Source of the DNA: Aristolochia californica
Taxonomy: Eukaryota > Streptophyta > Magnoliopsida > Piperales > Aristolochiaceae
Assembly (NCBI GenBank): GCA_029961685.1
Contig: JARWKL010000012.1
Location: forward strand, 20,755,227-20,819,226
DNA length: 64,000 nucleotides
Direction of reading: 5' to 3'
The notes under the pieces were generated by a model. It was not told the DNA's origin, searched no databases, and worked only from the letters and a program-made list of their open reading frames with translations. How positions within the stretch are numbered: the first letter of the stretch is position 1; every line of letters begins with the position of its first letter. This document shows, piece by piece, positions 45,022 to 56,484 of the stretch. Position numbers and translations under genes: made by a program.

Positions 45022-47104
45022 ATGGATTTGGGTTGCTCTCTGACTACCCAATTTGGAGAACGCACGATGGCGCTTTCCTCTTCCACTCATGATTTCCCTC
45101 TTGTGCTCCATAGATTGGAGACCTGTAAATCCATGCCAGAGCTTAAACAAATCCATGCACGCGTTATTAGAACCAGAGCGCTCCAAACCGAGCATGTTAT
45201 CGGCAAAATTCTCCGTTTCTGTGCTCTTTCTCCGTCTGGTGACCTTGATTATGCTCGTGCTGTTTTAACTACTGCCGAAAGCCTTAGTCGAAGCCACTAC
45301 AACACACTCATCCGTGGTTTTTCGTCTAAGAGAGGCTTCGAAGAAACTTTTGCTGTTTACAGTCAAATGCTAGAAACTGGCTTTTTCCCAGATAATTTGA
45401 CTCTTCCTTTCCTCTTCAAGGCGTGTACAGAGTCACAGGCGCTTAAAGAAGGGAAATCTCTCCATGTCCACGCAATCAAGTTTGGGGTGGACTCCGATAT
45501 CTATGTGAAGAACACTTTAATGAGGATGTATGCGGTGTCTAGAGATTTAGATGCTGCTCAAAAACTGTTCAACAAAATGCCTGTAAGGGATATAGTTTCG
45601 TGGACCACATTGATATCAGGATATGCCAGATTGGGTTGTGCAAGGGAAGCAATACGTTTGTTCCAAGAAATTGGAGATACCAATTTGATAGCAGATGAAG
45701 TCACTACGGCAGTTGTTCTTTCTGCTTGTTCAGCATTAGGGGATTTGAATCTGGGCAAGGTGTTGCATGGGTATATTAAAATTAATAAAATAAATGTAGA
45801 CATTTTTGTGGGAAATGCTTTGGTTGATATGTACTTGAAGTGTGGGGATTCCAGTTCTGCTTACCAAGTTTTCAGAGAGATGCCTAAGACTAAGAGGAAC
45901 GTTGTTTCATGGAATTCTTTGATTTCAGGACTTGTGCACCAAGGAGAGTTCAAGGCAGCCTTGTCACTATTCCGACAGATGCAACAGGAAGGAATTGAGC
46001 CTGATGATGTTACTTTAGTTTCTATTCTTAATTCATGCTCGAATCTAGGGGCACTTGATTCGGGCAAGTGGATTCACGTCTATATTCGAAGGAGTTCAAT
46101 TAAGGCGGATGGGTTTATAGGCAATGCCTTAGTTGACATGTACTCAAAGTGTGGGAGCATAGATCAAGCTCACCAGGTGTTCGACAGCATGGCTTGTAAA
46201 GATGTTTACTCTTATACATCTATGATAGTTGGGTTTGCTATGCATGGGAAAGCAGAGCAGGCTTTGTCTCTGTTCCATGAGATGTTGCAGAGGGGCATTA
46301 AACCTGGCTTGGTGACATTTATAGGTGTATTATCGGCCTGCAGCCATGTTGGGTTAGTGGGCGAGGGTCAACAGTATTTTCAAGAAATGAGGAAATTGTA
46401 TGATCTTGAGCCTCAAATTGAGCACTATGGATGCATGGTTGATTTATTAAGTAGAGCAGGTCATCTAGACAAAGCTGAAGAATTTATCAAGCAAATGCCA
46501 ATTGAGCCTGATGAATATGTATGGGGAGCACTGCAAGGAGCTTGTAGGATCCGAGGAGAAGTTGACATGGGGGTAAGAATTATGCAAAAGTCTATTAGAG
46601 TTGGAGCCTGAGGATGATGGAGCTTATGTACTGATGTCAAACATATATGCTTCAGCCAACAGAGGGCAGGAATCGATAAAGGTCAGGAAGGAGATGAAAA
46701 AGCAGAAAGTGAAAAAAATTCCAGGATCTAGTATGATCGAAGTGGATGGAGTAGTCCATGAGTTTAGAGCAGGAGACAAATCACACTACATGACAAGAGA
46801 GATTTATATGATGTTAGAGGAAATTATTGCTCACTTAAAAACCGAGAATTATGCTGTAGATACAAAGACCTCCTTGCTAGAAATGAACAAGCCAGTGAAC
46901 GGCCGGCGATAGCTTTTGGGTTGATTAGTACAGGCCATCGGTCGGTCGCCGTTGAGAATTGTTAAAAATCTTCGTGTGTGCAGTGACTGCCATTCTGTGA
47001 CTAAACTGATTTCAAAGCTTTACAACAGAGAGATCATTGTCAGAGACAGAAGCTGCTCCCATCATTTTAGTGGAGGGGTGTGTTCATGTATGGATTTTTG
47101 GTGA
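45022..47104 (+). pseudogene. PLS-class pentatricopeptide repeat protein, DYW end broken by frameshifts
   Basis: Such proteins usually edit organellar RNA; the DYW domain supplies the deaminase. The intact frame 45022-46611 (529 residues) has no intron and opens with the usual 'LHRLETCKSMPELKQIHARV', then PPR repeats such as 'DIVSWTTLISGYARLGCARE' and 'VVSWNSLISGLVHQGEFKAA', and reaches the E-motif region. It stops at TGA 46609-46611. E-region sequence resumes in another frame (about 46592-46909: 'LEPEDDGAYVLMSNIYASA'), then a third stretch ('[11 protein letters not shown]', about 46903-46938), then the DYW end in the second frame (about 46954-47104), with NLRVCSDCH and closing CSCMDFW. Three frame changes and loss of part of the DYW domain argue for a pseudogene, although the truncated 529-residue protein could still be made. 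The ATG at 45022 is the first in frame; 45070 is an alternative. Confidence 0.87.
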
Positions 47105-49540
47105 TATGCAGCCTGTCAAAACTGGAAGCAGTAGTTGAGGTAAATGTCTTTCTTGATCCCTCCCAATATGATAAAAACGAATTTCTGAAATTGTCTTCCT
47201 TAATTATGACTTTGGCATCAAATTTAAATTCTAAGCTTGAAGTGAGCAAAGATTATCATGTCTAAGCAATTTTCATAGGAAATTTTGTTATTCAACTTTG
47301 AACTTCAACAATAATCGCCAAGGCGCATCTGTTTTCATGGGTGTATCTTAACCACCATTTTTGTAATCATTAAAGATCCCCCTAGAATTCTTGCTTTCAA
47401 AGGGTTTTGTTTCTAATATAGGACTTCATGTTTCAAATTAATTAGTCCTTATGAGAATGTAGGCTAACCAATATAAAAACTCTAGTTTTCTGACTTCTAT
47501 TATACTTAAATAGTAACCATTCTCTTACAGTTTTTACTATTATTTTCTTACTCTCATATGATCTTCTTTAATGTAAAATATAAAATTTCTTCTCAAGACC
47601 CCGTATACAATTATGTAGCTCACTTAAAGATAAGTATTCACACCGATTTTATAATTACGAACCCGCTCATGTACTTGGAGAGATGACTAGATGTAGTTGA
47701 ACCTCGCTCGACTGCTTTTCGTTGTCAGTTGACCTAGATGAGGTCATTTTATAATAAAATTATTTATAAAATCCAAGTTTTATAATATTGGTTTACATTA
47801 CATAGAATAAATCATGTTTTTATTATTTTTAACAATTACTAATGTTCCACTCAATTTCAATTCTAAATTTTTTCCCTACAATGGCATGAAATTTTGTTGG
47901 GCCCTCTCGAGGATAAATATTTGAAGTATTTAAGATTTTTTTATTTTACTAATCTGATATTATATATTACCGTTACCTTTATTTATTTCCTTTTATGTTA
48001 TTTTAGTGGTTTTTTTTAACCAAGGAAAATCATTTTTCCCAGGAAAAAGGATTTTTTAAGGCTTTTAATTGTTAACTGTTATGAACTCTAGATAATGTAC
48101 ATAGAGAGAGGCCATGGTGGTCATGAGAGCTAGATGAGAGAATGAAAAAGTAAACATTGGCATGAGCCTAATAGGATCGAGTTATAATTTAGAAATCTTT
48201 AGGTTGTTAATTAAGTCAAGTAGAAGACTTCCGCAAAGAAATGAAGACCAACCAACACGGGGAGACAAGTGGAGCCAAGGAGGGTTAAATCTGTGAGAAA
48301 GTGGCCTAGAAAAGTGAAACCAGCTATGTAGGGGAAAAATAGTCTAAGAAGAGTCTAGAAGAGGAATAACTAGTTCATCCAAGGGTAAAAAAGTTCAAAG
48401 AAGTCTCTAGAAGGAGGTGCTAGCCAGGCAAGGGCAAAACTATCCAAGGAAGGCCTAGAAGATAGCACCAATTCAACACAATACCATATTTGTCAAGAAG
48501 AACTCTCCAGAAGGGATGCCAACTTAGTAAAATTTTGAAAGAATCCAAAGTATGCTCAACACCCAAGAAACGATGATCATGTAGTGAAACTCATGTTGTA
48601 CAAAAATTCGATAATGATGAGCAATACAGTGGGTATGATAGAACATGCTTTATGTTATTGGTATAATTTTGTTTGATCAATCAATACTGTAGGTATGATC
48701 AGTCATGCATTATATTTTTCGATGTCTGGACTAGGTATGATCTACCAATTCGATGGGGATGATTAATCATGTTTTACAATTCATTATGGCATAGTTTTGT
48801 CTGATCGATCAATACTATGGGTATGATCAATCATACTTTATATTTTTGCCAAATTGCACTTTGGATGATCAATCATAACCAGTAGTGTGATAGATCATGC
48901 TAATTACCAGTATTCTGAAAATGGCTCCTAAGCATGATAAAAAATTGTCGTAAGGTGTTCTAACAAATTATAACCAGTAGTATGCATTGGCTAAACACGA
49001 TTTTGAAAACATTTATACCCTAAAGTTTCATAACATTGATGTGCTTAAAAATTGAAGTTGGTTGGCTATCTACTTACATGTTAGAGTTCTTAAGATGTTC
49101 TATTTGACTTTTGACTCTAGTCTCAAATCTTCTTTCTTTTTTCTTTTTGTAAGCTCTTCTTCTTAGTAATAATCTTCAATATGTTTTTCATTTTACGTCT
49201 TGACTTGACAACTTGATTGATCATTCTTTTGTCTTTAGCTTTTGCCTTAGACCTTGTAATATAGTGTAGTAGTGTTTGTGCTATGGCTTCTATAATAACA
49301 AGTAAAAAGCATTAGGCCAATTACCTTCATTTTCTAGTGATTATTTCATCATGTACAAGATATGTACAATATATATCAAAATAGGTATAATATATCTCTC
49401 TTCACTGTAAGCATTTTACTTGTAGTGGTAGGCAAGAGTGAGAAAAATATTTTACCATCAAAATAGGAGTCAATCCTTACCATGAAAAGACAAAATAATA
49501 TTCAACATACCTTAAAAGTGAGCTTTCAATTGGATCCCAA
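47105..49540. other. Spacer between the PPR pseudogene and the WSD1-like gene
   Basis: AT-rich and without a recognised gene. It holds the right cluster of TGATCAATCA motifs (about 48615-48905). A segment at about 48230-48540 has recurring 'aagaagtctctagaag/ggcctagaagat' phrases. Confidence 0.5.
48615..48905. repeat. Dispersed TGATCAATCA motif cluster (right)
   Basis: Phrases like 'tttgtttgatcaatcaatac', 'ggtatgatcagtcatgcatt', 'gtctgatcgatcaatactat' and 'gggtatgatcaatcatactt' form roughly 60-150-bp diverged units. They resemble the left cluster at 43540-43920. Confidence 0.65.
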
Positions 49541-51325
49541 TCAATCTGTTCGATTGGCTAAGTCATATATACATTCAAATGCTTCACTCATGCAAGAGAT
49601 GAACAATTTGGGAGCTATAAATCCTTTCTCTATGGTCACCACTATTGTTAATTGCCCATTATAGCTCATAACGCTTGCTACCACACTCTGCAGATCAAAA
49701 TGGAAAGCATAATTGCACAAATATGAGAACAATTTAAGTGGACAAACAAATCGAAAGTGATTGATGTACCAACTTCAACATAATTAAAAAAAATTCAAGC
49801 TAAAAAAACCATTTTTAACAAAACTTACATTGGGCAAACCAGTCAGGAAAAAGCAAATATTTTTCAGTTCTTGTTCTGCTAATTTGATCTTCTCCTTTGG
49901 ACCAATTATGTTAGACATCACCATACTTGAGTTGTTCACAAATTCTTTGTAGTACAGAGAGACAACCTGTACAACCATAAATATTAGATTTTTAGGCTAA
50001 ACATATGAACAGAAAAATGAAAAAAAAAAAAAAAACTTACCTCGGGACCTTTAAGATTCCATAGAAGTTTTAGTAGTCTGCTCATGATAAAAGGTAACAA
50101 AGATTTCTTCTTCTTGCTCATGGTTTTCTTTGCTTCAAATATGAAGTTCATGGGATCTTCCTTTTCAACATCTGTGCATGAAGGCATCAAAATTTGTACA
50201 AGAGTAGAGTAGTTTCCCCAAGATTTTGCTTCTATCATGTCCTTGACACTTTGATATCCCCTCATAGTCCTTGTATTCAAGGCCATCAATAATGTCATAC
50301 GTTTTCCCTTTGAAGTGTAACCCATTCTATGATTGTAAAGATGAATTCCAAAGAAGATCATGCCAGTGACTACATCATTGACTGTCTGCACAAAAGAAAT
50401 TACATGTATATATCATAGTTATGCTATTTTACTTACAACTTGTATAGATGCAAACCAGACACACATGCAGAGAGAGAGAGGATTAAATAGATAATCACCA
50501 CCAAGCAGATACAGTGTGGAAGAAAAGGATGTTAGAATGGGGCCTTACTGATCCGACTTTGTTCTTCACTTCACGTATACGATCCAATGATATTACAACT
50601 CTATTGGATGTCACAGGGACAGAAATAATCCCAGGATTTCCAGATCGTATTGCACTGCAATCGTCTTCCCTCCTCGTTACATGCAGTAATCTCCATCCCA
50701 AATCAGACGTTGTTCTCCAAATCTTCTGTGCAGTATCCCACATTTTCCAGAAAACATTGCTCTGATCTTCACCAAAACTCAGTTTGGCCGATGAAGGGTA
50801 AGTGAGAGGAAGAGAAGGATCGTCCGCCCGTTTTGCACAGGATAACAAAGCACCCATCAGTGAGTAACCATCTCCGAGGGCATGGTGCAGTTTCAAAGCT
50901 ACAGAAGCAGCTGCATGGGTAGTCGGGTAGTTAAAGATGTGGAGCTCCCAGAGGGGCTTACTCTCCGGAAACGGTTCAATGGCTACCTCAGCCAGGTACT
51001 CTTGCAAGTAATGATCGTAAGAATCCGGAGGCAAACCGTCGTCAAAGCTCGGCACCTTGATATGATCTTCCACGGCAACCGCAACCTTCCTCCAGTACTG
51101 TGCACCAGTGATCTCATCTTTGACTGTAATACAGGAGAAGCGGGAGTTCAGGGACAAGAAAAGCTGTCCTAGCTGTGGCAGTGAGAACTCCAGTGGGTTA
51201 TCCAGTTCAAAGAGACAGAGAATTCCGATTGATAGTTTGGAGGTGTGCGTCGACGCTGCGAAGGGGCTTAAGGGTGCAATGTAGTCTTCTTCGACTGCTG
51301 CTTGGGTGGAGTGATTGGAAGCCAT
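49541..51325 (-). CDS. WSD1-like wax ester synthase/diacylglycerol acyltransferase (O-acyltransferase)
   Basis: Family members transfer acyl groups from acyl-CoA to fatty alcohols or diacylglycerol, usually at the ER, supplying cuticular wax esters. Exons on the minus strand: 50549-51325, 50041-50385, 49829-49966, 49541-49687; all phase 0 with GT-AG, giving 468 residues (family usually about 480). The catalytic motif HHxxxDG reads HHALGDG (H147-G153). The N-terminal 'APLSPF' and the exon 2 opening 'TVNDVVTGMIFFGI' are typical, as are 'MSNIIGP' (exon 3) and the final DUF1298-type domain with 'SYNGQLTIVV'. No truncation or frameshift. Which member of the family this is, and whether it prefers alcohols or diacylglycerol, cannot be told from sequence. 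Confidence 0.92.
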
Positions 51326-52555
51326 GGATGCTGCTCTTGACGATGCAAATTAGCTCAATTTATTCCAATTGGTTTTCCGGTAGCCTTCTTTTATGCTACC
51401 TGTCGTGATTTTTTTCTGTTCTTCACGTGTCACTGATGCTAGGAACGAAAAGACTTATCACTGACGATTGGGGAGTGCATCCATTTGTACAGTTGCAGCC
51501 TTGCAAATCTACAATTAGTTCATACGAGGACCACTTTCAGTAAAAACCCGAAATGAAATAGAGCTGAAACACATCCAATTTAGGTTTGCTACACGTGGTT
51601 TAATCGCAAAAAGTGATACCATTGATTGATTCATCTTCCTACCTCCAAAACTTACGGCCGGAGGATTTTACAGCCAGGTGCGGATGTTCACCATCGTATT
51701 TATCCTCCGCATCGGATCTGCTGGTTTGTTTCGATCTTGACGCGAAAACAGACCTGTCGCCTTTCAACCCGATGAATTTACCAGTACCGATTGGCACAAA
51801 ACTCGAATGAGAATTCATGGAAACATAAAAAAAAAAAAAAAAAAACTCTTCTAAAGTTTTCAATCTGATGGCACATTCAGTTTCCGACGTCTTGAGTTTG
51901 ATGATTCATGTCCAGTAACAGTAAGTTGTTGGCGAAGAAAAAAAAGTCCGGTAAGTATCTGTGCTGACGAAATGCAGGTGCGTGACCTGTGAAGCAGTAA
52001 ATGTGATAGCAGAAGTATTGGATTGGCTTCCATTTGTTTTCTAGTCTCTGTGTTCTCGGTTGTGGCGAGCTGATCGATAGACGTGGATGGAGGATGGCAA
52101 CGCAGAATTTCTGAATGTTTGCAGGGAGGCATGGTCTGGAAGGCCACCGTGAGAGAGAGTCTGATGGATTGGATTTCCTCGGAGAGATAATTGTGAGAAG
52201 GGATATTTACAAAAAAAATATATTTAAAATTTACCAAAAATTTAAACTTAGCATCAGTCAACGCCCATGTTAGAGAAGTCTTTCTATCTTAATATTTAAA
52301 ATTACCAAAAAAAATTCTTTCATCTTTCATCTTCCATCTTTCCAACTTGACAATTGAGAAAAGAGGGAAGAAGAAAGAGGAAAGAAATAATTTTTTTGGT
52401 ATTTTCTTCAATAAGTTTTCTTATTGTGGTATTTTTCTAAATGTCCCTTTTGAGAACTATAGCCTCCAATCCATTCATTTTGTTCAATTGGGTTTAATCA
52501 TACCCGGTCCCTTTATCAATAATAAGGGTATAAAAACCCATAGTATATAAAGGAT
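51326..52555. other. Upstream region of the WSD1-like gene
   Basis: No gene recognised. Open frames at 51613-51863 (both strands) and 51860-52261 (minus) have no motif, intron context or family likeness. A 19-base A run lies near 51828-51846. Confidence 0.5.
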
Positions 52556-52987
52556 TGTTGAATTTAGGATCCCTTTATGAGTACTTCGAGCAAAGTAAGA
52601 GAGGAAGAAGAGAAGAGAAGAAGGGAAGATAAGGCAAAGATAAAGGACTCGAGTAGAGACGAGAGAAAGGAAGAAAGGGAGAGAGAGAGAGAACCTTTAG
52701 GCTAAGAGAGAGCTTGGACGAATTGAGAGAAGGGCAGAGAGCTTGAATGTTCTATCCTAAACCAAGGACCTCTATTTATAGTTTTTGAGGGGGATGTTAT
52801 AATGTCTATAATGCCCATAAGGCTACAACCTTTACATAAGAAAAAGAATAAGTAGACATGTTTCTCTTTGACTTATTATATCTTTGTGTTATCTTTATGA
52901 GAATTCTTTTTATTTTCCATGATGCCACCTCTCTTGGACGTGTGAGCTTTCTCATTGGATGCGTGAGCTTGAGCCCATCTTCTAACA
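52556..52987 (-). mobile_element. Putative solo LTR
   Basis: A 432-bp block begins TGTTGAATTT and ends CTTCTAACA, that is TG...CA ends. The flanks are AGGAT (52551-52555) and AGGAC (52988-52992), a 4-of-5 duplication. On the minus strand it holds a TATA-like CTATAAATAGAGG near 52769-52781 and a CT-rich stretch before its end, as in active LTRs. No primer-binding site or second copy is adjacent. A diverged similar stretch ('gaatttaggatc...aggacttc') occurs near 62351. Confidence 0.65.
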
Positions 52988-53076
52988 AGGACAAATTGGT
53001 TGACTCGGCTGGTTTATAATTATTAAACTGGTTGACCCTGGCTAATTGTCACTTATACAAGGTCATGAGGAGGAAG

Positions 53077-53334
53077 TGTCAAAGGTGGTTCTGGTCCACC
53101 TCTCTTGAATAGGTTGGCTTTCCACACTTAAACGACTAGTCTTTTAGGTTATATTGGCCAACCTCTTGACATGGTATTAGAGCTAGGCACGCCACGTCCC
53201 GCCTTCGAATCCCGCGGGAAGAGGTAAGGGGCGGGTGGGTGTCAGAGGTGGTTCCGGTCCACCTCTCTTGAGTAGGTTAGCTTTCCGCACTTAAACGACT
53301 AGTCCTTTAGGTCTTATTGGCCAACCTCTTAACA
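53077..53334 (+). mobile_element. Intact TRIM element with perfect duplication GGAAG
   Basis: Two 95-bp LTRs (53077-53171 and 53240-53334) start TGTCA and end AACA or GACA. LTR1 is followed at once by TGGTATTAGAGCTAGGC (primer-binding site). LTR2 is preceded by the purine-rich 'agaggtaaggggcgggtggg' (polypurine tract). The duplication GGAAG is at 53072-53076 and 53335-53339. No coding frame; total 258 bp. It differs in LTR sequence from the other TRIMs in this window, so it is a separate family. Confidence 0.9.
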
Positions 53335-53339
53335 GGAAG

Positions 53340-54402
53340 GTCTTCTTCCCTGTTGCCCAAGAAAAAAAGGAGTTCCCTCCCCATTCTATGCCTGGGAGAG
53401 GTAATTGTTCTTGTGCAAAACTTCTTCACGGTGGTTGAGAGGGTTGCAACCCCTCCACATGCACATCTAGTACAGGGAGGAGAGGCTTTTGCTCCCCTCA
53501 GTCTTTGATAGGGGAGGAAACCCCACTGATTATATTATATTTTAAAAATACATAAAAATGAACCGGTAATAAGCCGATTGGCCCAAGTTTATGTCAATCG
53601 TCACTTGGGCTTAATAACATTGATTGGAGTTTGGTAATTTGTCTAGAAAATAGAAGCTATGTTGGCACTACTAGGGTTGTTAACGAACATTCTTTGGATA
53701 CTATTCAAAATAAAGAGACTTGTGGGAAACATGTGAGATGCACAAGAGAAAAAATAAAAAGTTTATTAAAAAAATAAAAAATAGTTTATTGATATTATAA
53801 GCATATTAGTTGAATTATTGCACAACAAGACAGATATTTCATTATTATAGAACCCTCGGTGCTGTACATGAGTTAAGATAGCAACAAGTTGGGTCAATTG
53901 GGGTTGGGATTGAGAAAATTTGATCCCATACAATCTGCTCCAATGTTGAGTTTTTGGAGCTTAGTTGGGTCCTATTCAATTCACACGGAGCCACATCAAA
54001 GAACAAAGAAAAATAAATAATTTTTTGGTAAGAAGCCATAGCTAAAATTGTACACTAAAAACCCAAATGATGGGACAAAATTTTCTGTATGGATGCATGT
54101 AAAAGACCTAAAACCTTTAACCATCAAATCTTCGTGTAATATTCAAAGAATGATTAAAGGAACTCTAATATAACATAGTAATCGCATAGAATGCATTCCC
54201 TTGCAAAGCAAATAAATCGAATTCTCTCGGGTTTACACCTACTGAGTTCAAAATCATGCTTTATAATAAGTTTTAAAAAAAATTATGAAAATCTTTTTAA
54301 TATGAAATAAAAATGAAAATAGCATAATCTCTAATATATTTTAAGTATGAATTATGCATGGATGCAATCATGTCGTGCTAACATGAATAGTTTTGGTTCT
54401 GT
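53340..54402. other. Spacer between TRIM and gypsy element
   Basis: AT-rich DNA without a recognised gene. The frame 53317-53508 overlaps the TRIM end and has no motif. Confidence 0.55.
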
Positions 54403-54407
54403 CTCAT

Positions 54408-55306
54408 TGTCACGCGGTTAGATTTTGGCTAAGTCCATCTAGCCAAGCGGAATATCAACCCTGTGCGGCCTAGTTCTTTCCAAGAACTAGTCAGCCTCCT
54501 TATGCCTCGGATCTTCCACCCAACCTCCACACTAGATGTTGCAAGACAAAGGTACAATGGGAAGACGAAGAAGATGGAAGAGAAAAGCCCAACTCTCTTG
54601 AAGGCTAAAGGCTAAAAACTCTCTATACACTTGAAGAACAAAGAATGCTAAGAATGCTCAAGAATGCTCAAGAATGCTTTACAAAGGGAGATGCCCCTCC
54701 TATTTATAAGCCTCCTCCCTGGCCTTTAGAAGGCTCTAAAACTTCCCAGAAACCTGGCTACTGTCCCTGACCTTTAGAAATTTCTAGAGGTGCCCAGAAA
54801 ATCTGTCAGTTCCAGAGATTTCCACTTATGGCACCTTCTGGCCCCTTCAGGAGTCTTTTGGCGCCTGGCTGCGCGCGCCCAGCTTGGAGTCCTGCGTGCG
54901 CCCCGCCTGGAGTCCTACGCGTGCCTCGCCTAGAGTCCTACGGGCGCCCTGCCTGGAGTCCTATGCGCGCGCCCCCCACATGGAGTCATGCGGGCGCCCC
55001 GCCTGGAGTCCTGCATGCGCCCTGCCTGGAGTTCTTACCGCACGTAACCCCATGTCGACCCGCCTTTGCGTGTCTGTTGGTGCGTTGCCTTGCCTGTCTG
55101 TTGGTGCGTTGCCTTGCGTGCGACTTGCCCAACCTTGTGTGCGTTGTGCCAAAACTTGTACTAGGCTAGCCAACGTTGCTTCCCAAACTCGAATGGCTGC
55201 CATACGCGCTTCGTCTGCCGTATGCGCATTGCCTTCCCTTGTGTTGGAGCTGTGTAGTGGGCGTGTGGGCGTGCCGTCTGGACTGGGCTGGTTGCCCCTC
55301 GTCTCA
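54408..55306 (-). repeat. 3' LTR of the gypsy element, with GC-rich tandem repeats
   Basis: An 899-bp LTR. Between about 54865 and 55035 it carries about seven diverged copies of a 23-30-bp GC-rich unit around 'gcgccccgcctggagtcct'. A 24-bp unit 'ctgtctgttggtgcgttgcc' is also duplicated near 55070-55115. Confidence 0.92.
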
Positions 55307-55602
55307 TACTCCCACCTCCATAATGCAGACGTCCTCATCTGCGTGCCATCAAGGTATGCCATCACCACTGGTTCGAATTGCCACAGCTTGGTTGCCTCGT
55401 GCCATGTTGCTTCGCTTTCTGGAAGGCCCCTCCACTTGATGAGGTACTCTGTCAGTCGCGGTCTCCCCCTTTGGCTTAACTGTCGGTCGGCTATAATGTA
55501 ATATACGTGCCGCTCAAAGGTTGTAGTTACATCAATGGGTGGTCGGGGAGGAATGACATGTCCCGGGTCAGGGTCTTTGTTGTAGGGCTTAAGGTTGTTC
55601 AC
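54961..55602 (-). CDS. Integrase C-terminus and chromodomain, frame runs into 3' LTR
   Basis: The minus-strand frame starts just after the integrase region and encodes a chromodomain: 'YLIKWRGLPESEATWHEATK' with the aromatic positions of the family (Y, W, W). It then continues past the polypurine tract (about 55307-55320) and through about 345 bp of the LTR to 54961. The LTR part encodes a low-complexity, repeat-derived tail rich in Arg, Ala and Gly. The chromodomain is thought to steer integration towards particular chromatin. The integrase frame upstream is separated from this one by a stop or frameshift near 55680-55800. Confidence 0.8.
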   Translation of the reverse strand: MNNLKPYNKDPDPGHVIPPRPPIDVTTTFERHVYYIIADRQLSQRGRPRLTEYLIKWRGLPESEATWHEATKLWQFEPVVMAYLDGTQMRTSALWRWEYETRGNQPSPDGTPTRPLHSSNTREGNAHTADEARMAAIRVWEATLASLVQVLAQRTQGWASRTQGNAPTDRQGNAPTDTQRRVDMGLRAVRTPGRAHAGLQAGRPHDSMWGARA

Positions 55603-55791
55603 ATGAAAAATATTGTGTATCCTAAGCCTGGTTGGTAGTTGGACTTGGTATGCAAGCTTACCAATGTGTTTGGTGGTAGGAAAAGGTCATTCATACCTTT
55701 TGATGAGACCCTTGTTCTTGGTGCGTAGAGATCGGAATTGTTCTGTCCGCATCTTGATCAAGACAAGGTCGCCTACTTTGAACTCTACTGC

Positions 55792-56484
55792 TCACCTTTT
55801 CAAGTCCGCATACTTCTTCATCTTCCGTGCTGCACGATGAAGAAAGACCATGACCATCTCTTGCTTCTCCTTCCAGCGTTTGGCAAATTGGTGTGCCGCT
55901 GGGCTCTTTCCGGATACGTTTGGAATAAGGCTCATTGGCACAAACGGTTGGCGCCCGGTTGCGAGTTCAAATGGACTATGTCCGGTTGACTCGCTTTGCT
56001 GCAGGTTGTAGAAAAACTGGGCCACATCTAGCAACTCTGGCCAGTTTTTCTGATTTGCATCAACAAAATGACGCAAATATTGCTCCAACAAAGCATTCAC
56101 ACGCTCAGTCTGTCCGTCGGTCTGAGAGTAGAAGCTAGTAGAAAAATTCAAAGTTGTGCCCAACAACTTGAATAATTCAGTCCAGAATTTACCTGTGAAC
56201 CGTGGATCTCGGTCACTAATAATCGTGGTCGGCACTCCCCAATGCTTGACCACATGGGCCATGAAGGTCTGAGCAGCTTCTTCGGCAGTGCAATTGTTGG
56301 TGACAGGAATGCACGTCCCGTATTTGCTGAACCGGTCTACCACGACCAGAATCGAGCCTAAGCCATTTCTCTTGCGAAGGCCAGAAATGAAGTCCATGGT
56401 ACGGATTCCCATGGTCTTTCGGGTATCGGCAACGGGTCCAGACGTCCTACGGGTCTTCTTTGCTCCACCTTGTCTTATTGGCAC
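55792..56484 (-). CDS. Gypsy integrase core (fragment)
   Basis: Encodes 'TMDFISGLRKRNG', 'VVVDRFSKYGTCIPV', 'TTIISDRDPRFTGKFWTELF' and 'SFYSQTDGQTERVN', the D, D and E blocks of a retroviral-type integrase core, then part of the C-terminal domain. The zinc-binding HHCC part lies upstream in other frames (about 56490-56700) and is broken by stops. A fragment of the decayed pol gene at 54408-60740. Confidence 0.88.
   Translation of the reverse strand: MPIRQGGAKKTRRTSGPVADTRKTMGIRTMDFISGLRKRNGLGSILVVVDRFSKYGTCIPVTNNCTAEEAAQTFMAHVVKHWGVPTTIISDRDPRFTGKFWTELFKLLGTTLNFSTSFYSQTDGQTERVNALLEQYLRHFVDANQKNWPELLDVAQFFYNLQQSESTGHSPFELATGRQPFVPMSLIPNVSGKSPAAHQFAKRWKEKQEMVMVFLHRAARKMKKYADLKR

Noticed and set aside
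51860..52261. 133-codon minus-strand frame upstream of the WSD1-like gene
   Set aside because: No motif, no family likeness, and it starts in low-complexity AT-rich DNA.
54828..55501. Long GC-rich plus-strand frames of 113 and 205 codons
   Set aside because: They lie antisense in the gypsy 3' LTR and chromodomain; the frames come from GC-rich tandem repeats and have no domain.
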